Assembly: GCA_024276305.1 (NCBI GenBank)
Contig: JAJRXK010000019.1
Location: 1 to 43,293, forward strand
Source: Candidatus Krumholzibacteriota bacterium
GTDB lineage: Bacteria; Krumholzibacteriota; Krumholzibacteriia; JAJRXK01
Length of the DNA stretch: 43,293 nt
Reading direction: 5' to 3'
In this document: positions 9,491 through 17,484 of the stretch, in pieces
How positions within the stretch are numbered: the stretch's first letter is position 1
Layout: every line of letters begins with the position of its first letter
Made by a program: the position numbers and the translations under genes
The notes under the pieces: model-generated
What the model was told of the DNA's origin: nothing
What the model saw: only the letters and a program-made list of their open reading frames with translations
The model's database searches: none

Positions 9491-11365
9491 ATGACCGAAA
9501 CGACCGCAGAAGCTTCCTCCGCTCGGCGGCAGATCTTGCCCGCCGAAGACCTGCTCACGCCGATGCGAGAGGCCCTGGCTGCGATGTGTGAGGCCCAGAA
9601 GCGGAGCGAAGAGGCGATGCAGACCGTTCTCGACGGCCTCGAGCGGGCGGTTCGCGAGCCGGTCGAGATGGACGAGTCTCCCGCGGAGACTGCCTCCCGT
9701 GAGGCGGACGAGTCTCCCTCGGAGACGCCCTCCCCCGAGGCGGACCCACCTTCACCGCCCTCTCCCGGTCCGGATTCCCCCTCCGAGCCGACGACGGACG
9801 CCGATCCTCGGCTCTTGCTGCGTCGTCGGATGGTGGCGATGCAGAAACGGGCTTCGGAGATCGACCGGATGACCACCAGTGACGAGATGGCGGATCATCT
9901 CTCCGCGGTGGCTTCCTCTTTCGGCTTGCGCCAGATGCTCCTCATCGAAAAGGGACGGAACCTTCATGCCACCTCCTGCCGGGGCTTTCCCAACCTCGAC
10001 GACCGCGCGGGGAGCCTGAGCCGGGTGGTGGTTCCCTTCGACCGGGAGGGGCTCTTCGGGGTCACGGTGGCCGAAGAGCAAGTCTATTCGGGGCCTCGGC
10101 CTCTGCGGGGAATGCCCGTCGATCTGGTTCTGGTCATGGGCAAGCGCGCCCCGGCCTGGTGCCTGGTCATTCCGCTGCGCTATCGCAATCGGTGGGGCAA
10201 GTTCCTCTACGTCGATGCCGCCGCAGACCAGCTCGAGGACATTTTCGAACTCGAGCTGCTGGCCCGGATCGCGGTGCTGCAGTTGCGAGCCGCACGGTCC
10301 CGCCCGCACCAACCAGCAGAGGGTCTGCGCAAACTCCGGAATCTCACCCTCCGGGAGCGGCACGCACGAAAGGTCAAGGTGGCTCCGCCGGCGAAGGCCG
10401 AAGTGATGGAAGAGAACGCTGTGGTCGAGGATCCCCTCTCGAAGAAGAAGGCTTCGGCGGAGAAGAAGATCGAATTGCGGGAAGCGAGCAAACACGCTCG
10501 TTTCGATGCGGACGGCCACCTCGTACAGGCTTTGCAGCCCAAGCAGATTCTGGCGCACATCGGAGAGATTCCCCCCATGCCCCACGTGGCTTCGCAGGTG
10601 CTCTCCAAACTGAACGATCCGGATACCACCGTCGCCTCTCTCCAGGAGATCATCGCCACCGACCAAGCCCTTTCGGCGCGCCTGCTCCAGATCGCCAACA
10701 GTTCGCTCTATGGGAACATGCGCGAAGTATCGGTCATCGGGGAGGCAGTCATGAGGTTGGGCTTCAATGCCATCCGATCCTGGCTGCTGTCCACGATCAC
10801 TCGGAGTGTGTTCACCGCGGCGGGGTCGTCCTCCGAAGCCCATCGCCTGTGGCGCCAGTCCGTGCTCTGCGCGATGGTCTCCCAGACCCTGGCCGAGCGC
10901 ACCGGTCGGTGTGATCCGGAAGTGGCCTTCGTGGCGGGTCTGTTGCAGAACATCGGACTCCTCCTTCTGGCGCGGAATCATCCCGACATCTTCTTGGAGA
11001 TTCACGAGAATTGTTGCGAATCGCTGCAGTCCTACTACTTGGGAGAACGGCGAGCGCTGGGCTTCGATCATGCCGACCTTGGAGCTCTGCTGCTGAGTAA
11101 GTGGGGATTGGGCGACGAACTCACGGCGGCGGTGGCCAGCCACCATCGTTTGGAGTCCGCAGGCGAGTCCCGCGATCTGGCGGCCACGATCGCCCTCGGT
11201 GAGGAAGTGGCGCTGCGGCTCGGAGAGGGTCCAACCGAGTCTTCGGACGCCCCCCTCTCGGAGACCGAGGGGGCGTTGGTTCTCTCGATGGGAGAGGCGG
11301 AACTCGAAGCCGTCTACGAACGGGTCGCGGAGCTGGCCCTCGACCGCAGCCTCTTTCAGGCCTGA
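9491..11365 (+). CDS. HDOD-domain signalling protein with GAF-like region
   Basis: 624 residues from ATG 9491; an in-frame TTG at 9473 would add six residues and neither start has a clear ribosome site. The first ~110 residues are acidic and Pro/Ser-rich and include a duplicated 12-residue unit ([24 protein letters not shown]). Residues ~125-280 look like a GAF-type sensory fold ([19 protein letters not shown] to [10 protein letters not shown]). A charged linker leads to an HDOD domain at ~348-560 ([40 protein letters not shown]). Where HD phosphohydrolases have His-Asp it reads GLLQNIG, so no phosphodiesterase activity is expected. HDOD proteins act in signalling and regulation; the partner here is unknown. 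The convergent thymidine kinase gene ends 3 bp downstream. Confidence 0.85.
   Translation: MTETTAEASSARRQILPAEDLLTPMREALAAMCEAQKRSEEAMQTVLDGLERAVREPVEMDESPAETASREADESPSETPSPEADPPSPPSPGPDSPSEPTTDADPRLLLRRRMVAMQKRASEIDRMTTSDEMADHLSAVASSFGLRQMLLIEKGRNLHATSCRGFPNLDDRAGSLSRVVVPFDREGLFGVTVAEEQVYSGPRPLRGMPVDLVLVMGKRAPAWCLVIPLRYRNRWGKFLYVDAAADQLEDIFELELLARIAVLQLRAARSRPHQPAEGLRKLRNLTLRERHARKVKVAPPAKAEVMEENAVVEDPLSKKKASAEKKIELREASKHARFDADGHLVQALQPKQILAHIGEIPPMPHVASQVLSKLNDPDTTVASLQEIIATDQALSARLLQIANSSLYGNMREVSVIGEAVMRLGFNAIRSWLLSTITRSVFTAAGSSSEAHRLWRQSVLCAMVSQTLAERTGRCDPEVAFVAGLLQNIGLLLLARNHPDIFLEIHENCCESLQSYYLGERRALGFDHADLGALLLSKWGLGDELTAAVASHHRLESAGESRDLAATIALGEEVALRLGEGPTESSDAPLSETEGALVLSMGEAELEAVYERVAELALDRSLFQA
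9671..9742 (+). repeat. Two 36-bp imperfect direct repeats in the HDOD gene
   Basis: Copy one is 9671-9706 and copy two 9707-9742, directly abutting. Both begin with the shared 11-mer gacgagtctcc and end with gaggcg. They encode the 12-residue units [12 protein letters not shown] and [12 protein letters not shown] in the disordered N-terminal region, with a partial third unit ([16 protein letters not shown]) after them. The unit length keeps the reading frame, so this looks like an in-frame duplication in a linker. Confidence 0.85.
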
Positions 11366-11368
11366 GTC

Positions 11369-11968
11369 TCAGCCCTGCTCTCGGTCTGCGGTCACGCCGG
11401 GCGCTTCGTCTTCGGGCGCTTCGAAGTGATAACGGCAGCGGGCCTCGTACATCCCCTGTGCGCCGATCTCGATCCGTTCGTGCGAAGTGGTGAGCCGCTG
11501 GGTGTAGTTCGCGGGCGCGCCACAGACCATGCAAATGGCCAGTTGCTTCGAGACATACTCCGCCGCCGCGAGGATCTGGGGCATGGGGTGGAAGGGCTCT
11601 CCCCGATAGTCCAGATCGAGTCCGGCCACGATGACCCTCTTGCCACGATTGGCCAATCGTGTCGCGACCGTCAGCAATTCCTGGTCGAAGAATTGGGCTT
11701 CATCGATGCCGATCACATCGGCTCGGTCGTCCACTCCGGCCAGCAGCTCGGCTGCCGTCGATACGCAGATCGAGCTGAGTTTCATCTGGGAGTGGCTGAC
11801 GATGTGATCCTCTTCGTAGCGAGTGTCCAGCCGCGGCTTGAAGATCTGCACCCGCTGGCGCGCAATGACGGCGCGTCGAAGCCGCCGAATGAGCTCCTCG
11901 CTCTTTCCGCTGAACATGCAACCGGTGATGGCTTCGATCCAGCCACCGGAGGTGTGCAATCGCTGCAT
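11369..11968 (-). CDS. tdk: Thymidine kinase
   Basis: 199 residues, the size of type II (TK1-like) thymidine kinases, which phosphorylate thymidine with ATP in nucleotide salvage. The P-loop is [11 protein letters not shown] (residues 16-26, K22), the catalytic acid is E90 in GIDEAQFFD, and the zinc site is C146-x2-C149 (CMVC) with C178 and H181 (CRYH). The lasso segment YTQRLTT is also present. The start ATG has AGGAG a short distance upstream on the minus strand. It is convergent with the HDOD gene (3 bp apart) and divergent from the btpA-like gene across about 160 bp. Confidence 0.95.
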   Translation of the reverse strand: MQRLHTSGGWIEAITGCMFSGKSEELIRRLRRAVIARQRVQIFKPRLDTRYEEDHIVSHSQMKLSSICVSTAAELLAGVDDRADVIGIDEAQFFDQELLTVATRLANRGKRVIVAGLDLDYRGEPFHPMPQILAAAEYVSKQLAICMVCGAPANYTQRLTTSHERIEIGAQGMYEARCRYHFEAPEDEAPGVTADREQG

Positions 11969-12079
11969 GGGTCAGGACTCCTGAGAGGTTGCCGAATGAA
12001 TTCGGGCACCTCATCATAGACGTGGAACTCCGGAGGAACAAGAGTGGGGGCGGACAGAGTTCCCCCCCGACCCGAGGCG

Positions 12080-12088
12080 TGCTACACT
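12080..12088 (+). promoter_or_regulatory. Possible extended -10 promoter for the btpA-rmlA-rmlB genes
   Basis: TGCTACACT (-10 hexamer TACACT at 12083-12088 preceded by TGC) lies 42 bp before the ATG at 12130 in the tdk/btpA divergent gap. The -35 position, 17 bp upstream (about 12060-12065), reads ttcccc and is poor, so this would depend on the extended -10. It is a motif match only, without experimental support. Confidence 0.35.
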
Positions 12089-12129
12089 CCCGCCCTGCGC
12101 TCCGCCGACACTCCAACCATGGAATTGCG

Positions 12130-12984
12130 ATGCCCCCCGAACCGCTCTCCCGCGAGGCCTTCCGCCGATGGATCTCGCCTCCCATCTGGGCCATGGTGCA
12201 TCTGGCCCCTCTTCCGGGCAGCCCCCAATATGCGGGGAGCATGCATGCGGTGGTGGAAAGGGCTCGGGAGGACGCCGCCAAGCTGGTCGAGGCGGGATTT
12301 CGAGGCCTGGTGATCGAGAATTTCGGTGATCTGCCGTTCTATCGGGACCACGTGCCTCCGGTGACCGCCGCGGGTCTGACCCGGGTCTGCGCCCAGCTCA
12401 AGGCGGACTGGCCAGACCTGCGCTGGATGGTCAACTGCTTGCGCAACGACGCCAACACCGCGGTCTCGGTGGCGGCGGTCTGCGAGGCCGACGCGATCCG
12501 GATCAACGTCCACACCGGGGCGGCGCTCACCGACCAAGGAGTGATCGAGGGGAATGCGGGGGAGACTCTGAGGCTGCGACGCAACCTCGGGAGCGAGGTC
12601 CGGGTCTTCGCCGATGTGGCGGTGAAACATGCGGCTCCGCTGGCTCCGCGTTCCTTGGCCGTCGAAGCCTCGGACCTTCGTCTGCGGGGGCAGGCGGACG
12701 CCCTGCTGGTCACCGGGAGCGGAACCGGAACGGCGGCGGATCCGGGGCAGGTGGCGCAGTTGAGGGCAGGTGCGCTCGATGCGCCGATTCTCGTCGCCAG
12801 CGGAGTGAACGAGGCGAACGCCAGGGAATGGGCGGCCCTGGTCGACGGCGCCATCATCGGGAGCAGTCTCATGAATCAGGGCCTCGCGGGTCATGGAGTG
12901 GACATCGATCGCGCGCGGCGGGTCTTCGAATCCTGGATGGAGGCGGTTGCGACCTCGTCGCCCGCTTCGGGGGAGAGAACATGA
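12130..12984 (+). CDS. btpA: BtpA family TIM-barrel protein
   Basis: 284 residues from ATG 12130; the frame is open further upstream, but that part is compositionally unlike protein and would overlap the putative promoter. It begins WISPPIWAMVHLAPLPGSPQ, the hallmark start of BtpA proteins, followed by GFRGLVIENFGDLPF. The C-terminal part resembles a TIM-barrel phosphate site (ADALLVTGSGTG, then ILVASGVNEANA, then DGAIIGSSLM). BtpA was named for a role in photosystem I accumulation in Synechocystis; in non-photosynthetic bacteria its function is not known, and some relatives sit near sugar or nucleoside metabolism genes. The stop overlaps the rmlA start as ATGA, so the two are coupled. Confidence 0.85.
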   Translation: MPPEPLSREAFRRWISPPIWAMVHLAPLPGSPQYAGSMHAVVERAREDAAKLVEAGFRGLVIENFGDLPFYRDHVPPVTAAGLTRVCAQLKADWPDLRWMVNCLRNDANTAVSVAAVCEADAIRINVHTGAALTDQGVIEGNAGETLRLRRNLGSEVRVFADVAVKHAAPLAPRSLAVEASDLRLRGQADALLVTGSGTGTAADPGQVAQLRAGALDAPILVASGVNEANAREWAALVDGAIIGSSLMNQGLAGHGVDIDRARRVFESWMEAVATSSPASGERT

Positions 12985-13709
12985 AGGGCGTGATACTCGC
13001 GGGAGGATTGGGCTCCCGCCTGCATCCCCTCACCAAGGTGACGAACAAGCATCTGCTGCCCGTCTTCGATCGGCCGATGATCTACTACCCCATCGAGGCG
13101 CTGGTCCGTGCTGGAGTCGAGGACGTGTTGGTGGTCACCGGGGGAAATAGCGCGGGAGACTTTCTCAAGCTTCTCGGGAACGGTCGTGATTTCGGTCTGC
13201 CGACCATGAACTACACTTACCAGGAGGGAGAGGGAGGCATCGCCGACGCTCTCCGCCTGGCGAAGCACTTCGCGCGGGGCGACGATATCTGCGTGATCCT
13301 CGGCGACAACATCTTCGAGCGGAGCATCCGGCATGCGGTCGCGGCCTACCAGGACCAGGGAGGGGGGGCTCGGATCCTCTTGAAAAAGGTTCCCGATCCC
13401 GAGCGTTTCGGAGTGCCGATTCTCGATGGCGACAAAGTGGTGCGCATCGAGGAGAAGCCCGAATCTCCTCAGAGTGATTTTGCCGTGGTGGGGATCTACA
13501 TGTACGACAATCGGGTCTTCGAGATCATCGAGACCCTCGAGCCGTCTCAACGGGGCGAGCTCGAGATCACCGATGTGAACAACTGGTACATCGACCAGGG
13601 CGCCATGTCCTGGAGCGAGATGGAGGGCTGGTGGACCGACGCCGGGACCTTCGAATCGCTGCTGAGAGCGAATCAACTCGTGGCCTCGACTGGCGCGAAC
13701 AACCCCTGA
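12981..13709 (+). CDS. rmlA: Nucleotidyltransferase, short RmlA type (glucose-1-phosphate thymidylyltransferase)
   Basis: 242 residues from the ATG that overlaps the btpA stop (ATGA). It joins a sugar 1-phosphate and a nucleoside triphosphate, most likely glucose 1-phosphate and dTTP. Visible motifs are the nucleotide-binding loop MKGVILAGGLGSRLHPLT, the conserved NKHLLPVFDRPMIYYP, the metal-site region CVILGDNIFE, EEKPESPQSDFAVVGIYMYD, and the end motif WTDAGTFESLL. It is about 50 residues shorter than E. coli RmlA and matches the short form in some bacteria, so this is not a truncation. rmlB follows after 14 bp, supporting dTDP-sugar synthesis. rmlC and rmlD are not in the window. Confidence 0.9.
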   Translation: MKGVILAGGLGSRLHPLTKVTNKHLLPVFDRPMIYYPIEALVRAGVEDVLVVTGGNSAGDFLKLLGNGRDFGLPTMNYTYQEGEGGIADALRLAKHFARGDDICVILGDNIFERSIRHAVAAYQDQGGGARILLKKVPDPERFGVPILDGDKVVRIEEKPESPQSDFAVVGIYMYDNRVFEIIETLEPSQRGELEITDVNNWYIDQGAMSWSEMEGWWTDAGTFESLLRANQLVASTGANNP

Positions 13710-13723
13710 TTGCGGGAGATGGT

Positions 13724-14755
13724 GTGAAAGTCCTGGTCACTGGAGGCGCCGGATTCATCGGCAGCAATTTCGTCCTTCATCTGCTCGAACGCGACCCCGA
13801 GATCGAGATTCTCAACTTCGATGCGCTCACCTACGCGGGCAATCTCGAGAACCTCCGTGCCGTCGAATCGGACTCCCGGCATCGCTTCGTGAAGGGAGAC
13901 ATCTGCGATCATCACGCGGTCGCCGAAGCCCTCGACGAGAGCATCGATGCGGTGGTGCACTTCGCGGCCGAGAGCCACGTGGATCGTTCGGTGGAAGGCC
14001 CCGGCATCTTCCTGCGTACCAATGTCGTGGGGACCCAGGTTCTGCTCGAGCGCTTGCGACAACTCGGCCACCTCGATCGTCAGCGTTTCGTGATGGTGAG
14101 CACCGATGAGGTCTACGGAAGCCTGGGTCCGAGCGGAGCCTTCACCGAGACTACGCCTCTTGGTCCGAACTCGCCCTATTCCGCGAGCAAGGCCTCCGCA
14201 GATCTGGTCTGTCGAGCCTATCACCACACCTTCGGCCTGGACGTGGTGACGACGCGGTGCAGCAACAATTACGGCCCCTTCCAATTCCCGGAAAAGCTCA
14301 TCCCGCTCATGATCGCCAACGCTCTCGAGGAGAAGAGCTTGCCGGTCTACGGCGACGGCCGGAACGTTCGGGATTGGCTCCACGTTCGGGATCACTGTAC
14401 GGCCATCGACACGGTGATGCGCCACGGACGAAGCGGAGAGATCTACAACATCGGGGGAAACAGCGAGCGAGAGAACATCGAGGTGGTACGCTTCATTCTC
14501 GACCATCTCGAGAAATCTCACGAGCTCATCAACTACGTCACGGATCGCCCCGGCCACGATCGGCGCTACGCCATCGATGCCTCGAAGATTCGTGACGAAC
14601 TCGGCTGGGAGCCCCAGATCGATTTCGAGCGAGGGATGGGAGAGACCATCGATTGGTACCTCGCCCACGCGGATTGGCTCGATCAGGTGCGCAGCGGGGC
14701 CTACCGCGGATACTACGAGCAGATGTACGGCAATCGGGGAGCGCATCGGGGCTGA
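13724..14755 (+). CDS. rmlB: dTDP-glucose 4,6-dehydratase
   Basis: 343 residues from a GTG start with a GGGAG ribosome site at about 13714-13718; the frame stays open upstream into rmlA but the family begins here (VKVLVTGGAGFIGSNF). It is an extended short-chain dehydrogenase with the NAD-binding TGGAGFIG (residues 6-13), the catalytic Thr-Asp-Glu T127-D128-E129 (VSTDEVYG) and the Y152-x3-K156 pair (SPYSASKAS). The substrate-binding phrases RCSNNYGPFQFPEKLIP and DGRNVRDWLHV are diagnostic of RmlB. It makes dTDP-4-keto-6-deoxyglucose, the branch point for rhamnose and other deoxysugars of surface glycans. It is the third gene of the btpA-rmlA-rmlB set. Confidence 0.95.
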   Translation: MKVLVTGGAGFIGSNFVLHLLERDPEIEILNFDALTYAGNLENLRAVESDSRHRFVKGDICDHHAVAEALDESIDAVVHFAAESHVDRSVEGPGIFLRTNVVGTQVLLERLRQLGHLDRQRFVMVSTDEVYGSLGPSGAFTETTPLGPNSPYSASKASADLVCRAYHHTFGLDVVTTRCSNNYGPFQFPEKLIPLMIANALEEKSLPVYGDGRNVRDWLHVRDHCTAIDTVMRHGRSGEIYNIGGNSERENIEVVRFILDHLEKSHELINYVTDRPGHDRRYAIDASKIRDELGWEPQIDFERGMGETIDWYLAHADWLDQVRSGAYRGYYEQMYGNRGAHRG

Positions 14756-14997
14756 GCTCCCGCCACGGGGCTTCCTTGACAAGGGTGCGGAGATCCGGGA
14801 AGCTGCTCGTCTTCAACCCCATGATTCTCCCGAGGAACGGACCCATGCGCTACCGTCGAGTCTGAACGAAAGACCGGGGCGCAGGTCTGCGTCCCTCCTA
14901 GATTCCCCTCGGATCTCCGTCGCTCCGGAGTTCGGGGCGAGTCGCCGTCGAGGCGGTGGCTGCTGGTGTCGTCTTCGATGACCCAGGAGTTCTACGA
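14756..14997 (+). other. Intergenic region between rmlB and the importer operon
   Basis: 242 bp without a convincing gene, the longest gap in the window. It holds a perfect TTGACA at 14776-14781, but the hexamer 17 bp downstream (gaagct) is a poor -10, so the promoter is uncertain. An AGGAG at 14985-14989 is the ribosome site of the next gene. No clear terminator hairpin with a T-tract was seen after rmlB. Confidence 0.5.
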
Positions 14998-15876
14998 ATG
15001 AATGGATCGATGCGCAGGATGCGCGCTCTGGCGGTGGTGAGTGTCTTCTGCCTCGGTGCCTGTGCTCAGGATTCGACGGTTGCTCTGCGCTTCACCGCGA
15101 TTCCCGATGACAATACTTCTGAGTTGAAGCGTAAGTTCGAGCCCCTGGCGGAGTACTTGGCCTCGGCCCTGGGGGTCGAGGTGCAGTACATCCCCTCGTC
15201 GGACTACGGCGCTTCGGTCGAGATGTTCAAGAATGGCGATGTGCAGTTGGCCTGGTTCGGCGGGTTGACCGGAGCCCAGGCGCGCCAAGCGGTCCCCGGC
15301 GCGCATGCGATCGCTCAAGGGGAGGAAGACCGGGCCTACTACAGCTACTTCATCGTCAACGCATCGACGGGACTCCAGCCCACCGATGCCTTTCCCCTCG
15401 CGCTGGCGGATCTGACCTTCACCTTCGGATCTCCCCAATCCACTTCTGGCCGGCTGATGCCCGAGTATTTCCTGCGGCAGGCCACGGGAAAGTCACCGCG
15501 AGAATTCTTCGACCGGCCCTATTCCTTTTCCGGTTCCCACGCCCAGACTCTGGCCTTGGTGGCCACGGGGAGCTTCGAGGCGGGCGCGGTGAATTATCGC
15601 AGCTACGAAGCGGAAGTGGCGTCGGGGAAGATCGACCCTTCCCGGGTTCGAGTGATCTGGAAGACCCCGGCCTTCGCCGACTACAACTTCACGGCCCACC
15701 CATCACTCGAAACTCGATTCGGAGAGGGCTTCACCGAGAGGTTGAGAACGGCGCTGATCGCCCTCGACGATCCCGAGATCTTGACCGCCCTTCGGCGATC
15801 CAAGTTGGTGAGGGCCGAGGACGGAGACTATGAGGAACTCTCCACCATCGCCCGATCTCTCGAATTGCTGCGATAG
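14998..15876 (+). CDS. ABC importer substrate-binding lipoprotein (PhnD-like; putative selenate/phosphonate type)
   Basis: 292 residues from ATG 14998, chosen for the AGGAG 8 nt upstream and because it gives a proper lipoprotein signal: hydrophobic core ALAVVSVFCLGAC with lipobox L19-G-A-C22. The mature part starts with a conserved phrase (LRFTAIPDDNTSELKRKFEP), then LAEYLASALG, QLAWFGGLTGAQAR and TFGSPQSTSGRLMPEYFL. These are the landmarks of PhnD/phosphate-phosphonate binding proteins. The wording (AIPD, WFGG, STSGRLMP, FSGSHAQTLA, AGAVNY) looks, from memory, closest to the subgroup annotated as putative selenate binding protein. Substrate is therefore unproven. It is the first gene of a tightly packed four-gene operon. 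Confidence 0.85.
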   Translation: MNGSMRRMRALAVVSVFCLGACAQDSTVALRFTAIPDDNTSELKRKFEPLAEYLASALGVEVQYIPSSDYGASVEMFKNGDVQLAWFGGLTGAQARQAVPGAHAIAQGEEDRAYYSYFIVNASTGLQPTDAFPLALADLTFTFGSPQSTSGRLMPEYFLRQATGKSPREFFDRPYSFSGSHAQTLALVATGSFEAGAVNYRSYEAEVASGKIDPSRVRVIWKTPAFADYNFTAHPSLETRFGEGFTERLRTALIALDDPEILTALRRSKLVRAEDGDYEELSTIARSLELLR

Positions 15877-15883
15877 ATTCGGG

Positions 15884-16654
15884 ATGGACGTCGCATTCGA
15901 AACCGATCGGGTGTCGGTGGTCTTCGGCGGCCGGAGGGCTCTCGACGCGGTGTCGTTGCGGATCGGCGCGGACGAAGCGGTCGCGGTCGTGGGTCGCAGT
16001 GGGGCGGGCAAGACCACCTTGCTGCGTCTGGCCTCGGCTTCGGTGCTGCCCACCGAGGGAGGGGTCGAGGTCTTCGGAGAGCCCCTGGCCGAAATCTCGA
16101 TGCGGCAGCTGCAGACTCTGCGTCGGCGTCTGGCCACAGTGCCGCAGGATGGCGCTCTGGTCGGGGAATTGCGGGTCCTGGAGAATCTCCTCGCGGCCCA
16201 TCCCCACCGCCAACGCTGGTGGCACCTTCTCCGTGACAGTCTCTGGCCGCCCCCCTCCGAGGTCCTCCGGGCCCACGGTCTCCTGGAGAGTTTGGGCGTG
16301 GGCGACACCCTCTATCTGCCGACGGGCAGTCTCTCGGGAGGGGAAGCGCAGCGGGTCGCGGTGGCCCGGGCGCTCTTCCGTCGCCCCGGCCTACTGCTGG
16401 CGGACGAACCGGTGGCCAGCGTCGACCCCACCCGGGCGGAGGAAGTGCTGGCCCTGATGCTCGACTCCCAACGGCGTCGAGGGGGGGCGACGGTGGTGAG
16501 CCTCCACCAGCCGGAATTCGCATCGGCCTTCTTCGATCGAGTGGTGGGTCTCCGAGACGGGCGGGTGGTCTTCGACACCTCTCCGACGGAGCTCGGCGCG
16601 GAGGACTGGGCCGCGCTCTACCGCGGGAGCCAAGCCGGGGGTGAGGCCTCTTGA
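15884..16654 (+). CDS. phnC: ABC importer ATPase (PhnC-like)
   Basis: 256 residues, ATG 7 bp after the binding-protein stop. It is a complete ABC ATPase: Walker A VGRSGAGKTT (residues 36-45), Q-loop in ATVPQDGALV, signature LSGGEAQRVAVARAL, Walker B LLLADEPVASVD and switch His in VVSLHQPEFA. Together with the two permeases downstream it should energise import across the inner membrane. The symbol follows the family most similar in layout, not a demonstrated phosphonate substrate. The stop overlaps the first permease start (TTGA). Confidence 0.85.
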   Translation: MDVAFETDRVSVVFGGRRALDAVSLRIGADEAVAVVGRSGAGKTTLLRLASASVLPTEGGVEVFGEPLAEISMRQLQTLRRRLATVPQDGALVGELRVLENLLAAHPHRQRWWHLLRDSLWPPPSEVLRAHGLLESLGVGDTLYLPTGSLSGGEAQRVAVARALFRRPGLLLADEPVASVDPTRAEEVLALMLDSQRRRGGATVVSLHQPEFASAFFDRVVGLRDGRVVFDTSPTELGAEDWAALYRGSQAGGEAS

Positions 16655-17484
16655 GGGTCGAAGAGCGGAGGTGGACGGGAGCGGTGATCTGGGTGGGGGG
16701 CCTGGTCGCGGTGGCGATGGCATCGACCTATCTCGGATTGGGAGCCGATCTCCCCTGGCGGCATCTGCGATGGGAGCAGGGCCGCGAATTCCTGGCCGCG
16801 GCGCTGCACCCGACCCTGGTCTCGGAGGAGACCCATCGCTCGCTCTTCGCGGACCTGGTCCAAGCGCTGAGGGGAACGGTGGTCTTTGCGGTGGCCGGAA
16901 TGAGCCTGGCCCTGCCGCTGGGTCTCCTTCTGGGTCTGGGGGCATGGGACGGATGGTGGCGGGAGAGCCGGTCGCCGCTCCTGCGGGGGCTGGGGCGGAT
17001 CCTGCGTTCGAGTGCCCGCACGCTGGCGGCGGCGCTGCGATCGGTCCATGAGCTCCTCTGGGCCATGCTCTGGCTGAGCGCGTGGGGGCTTTCGCCCTTC
17101 GCGGCGGTGCTGGCCATCGCGCTGCCCTACGCCGGGATCTTGGCCAAGGTCTTCACGGAACTCGCCGACGAAGCGCCGCGCCGTCCCTACCAGGCCCTTC
17201 GAGAGGGCGGGGCGAGCCAGGCGGCGGCGCTGCGCTGGGGGCTTCTGCCCCAGGTGGGAGCCGACTTCTCCGCCTATGCCTTCTACCGCTTCGAATGCGC
17301 TCTTCGTTCGGCGGCCATCCTGGGATTCTTCGGCTTCCCGACCGCGGGGTACTACATCTCTCTGGCCTTCGAGAACCTCCACTACCGTGAACTCTGGACC
17401 TTTCTCTACCTCTTGCTCGCGATGGCCGCGGTCATGGAATCCTGGAGTGGCCGTCTGCGCCTCGAGAGTCGGAGGTGCGGGTGA
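16651..17484 (+). CDS. ABC importer permease 1 (PhnE-like)
   Basis: 277 residues from a TTG that overlaps the ATPase stop by 4 bp. An N-terminal helix (VIWVGGLVAVAMASTYLGL) is followed by about five further helices. The EAA-type loop that docks the ATPase is visible as YQALREGGASQAAALRWGLLP. After it comes SAYAFYRFECALRSAAILGF, the characteristic PhnE phrase Y-R-F-E. It overlaps the second permease by 10 bp. Two different permease subunits suggest a heterodimeric channel. Confidence 0.85.
   Translation: MRVEERRWTGAVIWVGGLVAVAMASTYLGLGADLPWRHLRWEQGREFLAAALHPTLVSEETHRSLFADLVQALRGTVVFAVAGMSLALPLGLLLGLGAWDGWWRESRSPLLRGLGRILRSSARTLAAALRSVHELLWAMLWLSAWGLSPFAAVLAIALPYAGILAKVFTELADEAPRRPYQALREGGASQAAALRWGLLPQVGADFSAYAFYRFECALRSAAILGFFGFPTAGYYISLAFENLHYRELWTFLYLLLAMAAVMESWSGRLRLESRRCG

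Noticed and set aside
11989-12129. Upstream extension of the btpA frame
   Set aside because: Residues are unlike BtpA proteins and the stretch contains a promoter-like element and the divergent gap to tdk.
12828-12980. Upstream extension of the rmlA frame
   Set aside because: It lies inside btpA in another frame and is Arg/Gly-rich; the family starts at the ATGA overlap at 12981.
14776-14781. Perfect TTGACA upstream of the importer operon
   Set aside because: The hexamer 17 bp downstream (gaagct) matches the -10 consensus at only two positions and no ribosome site follows for about 200 bp; left only as a note on the intergenic region.
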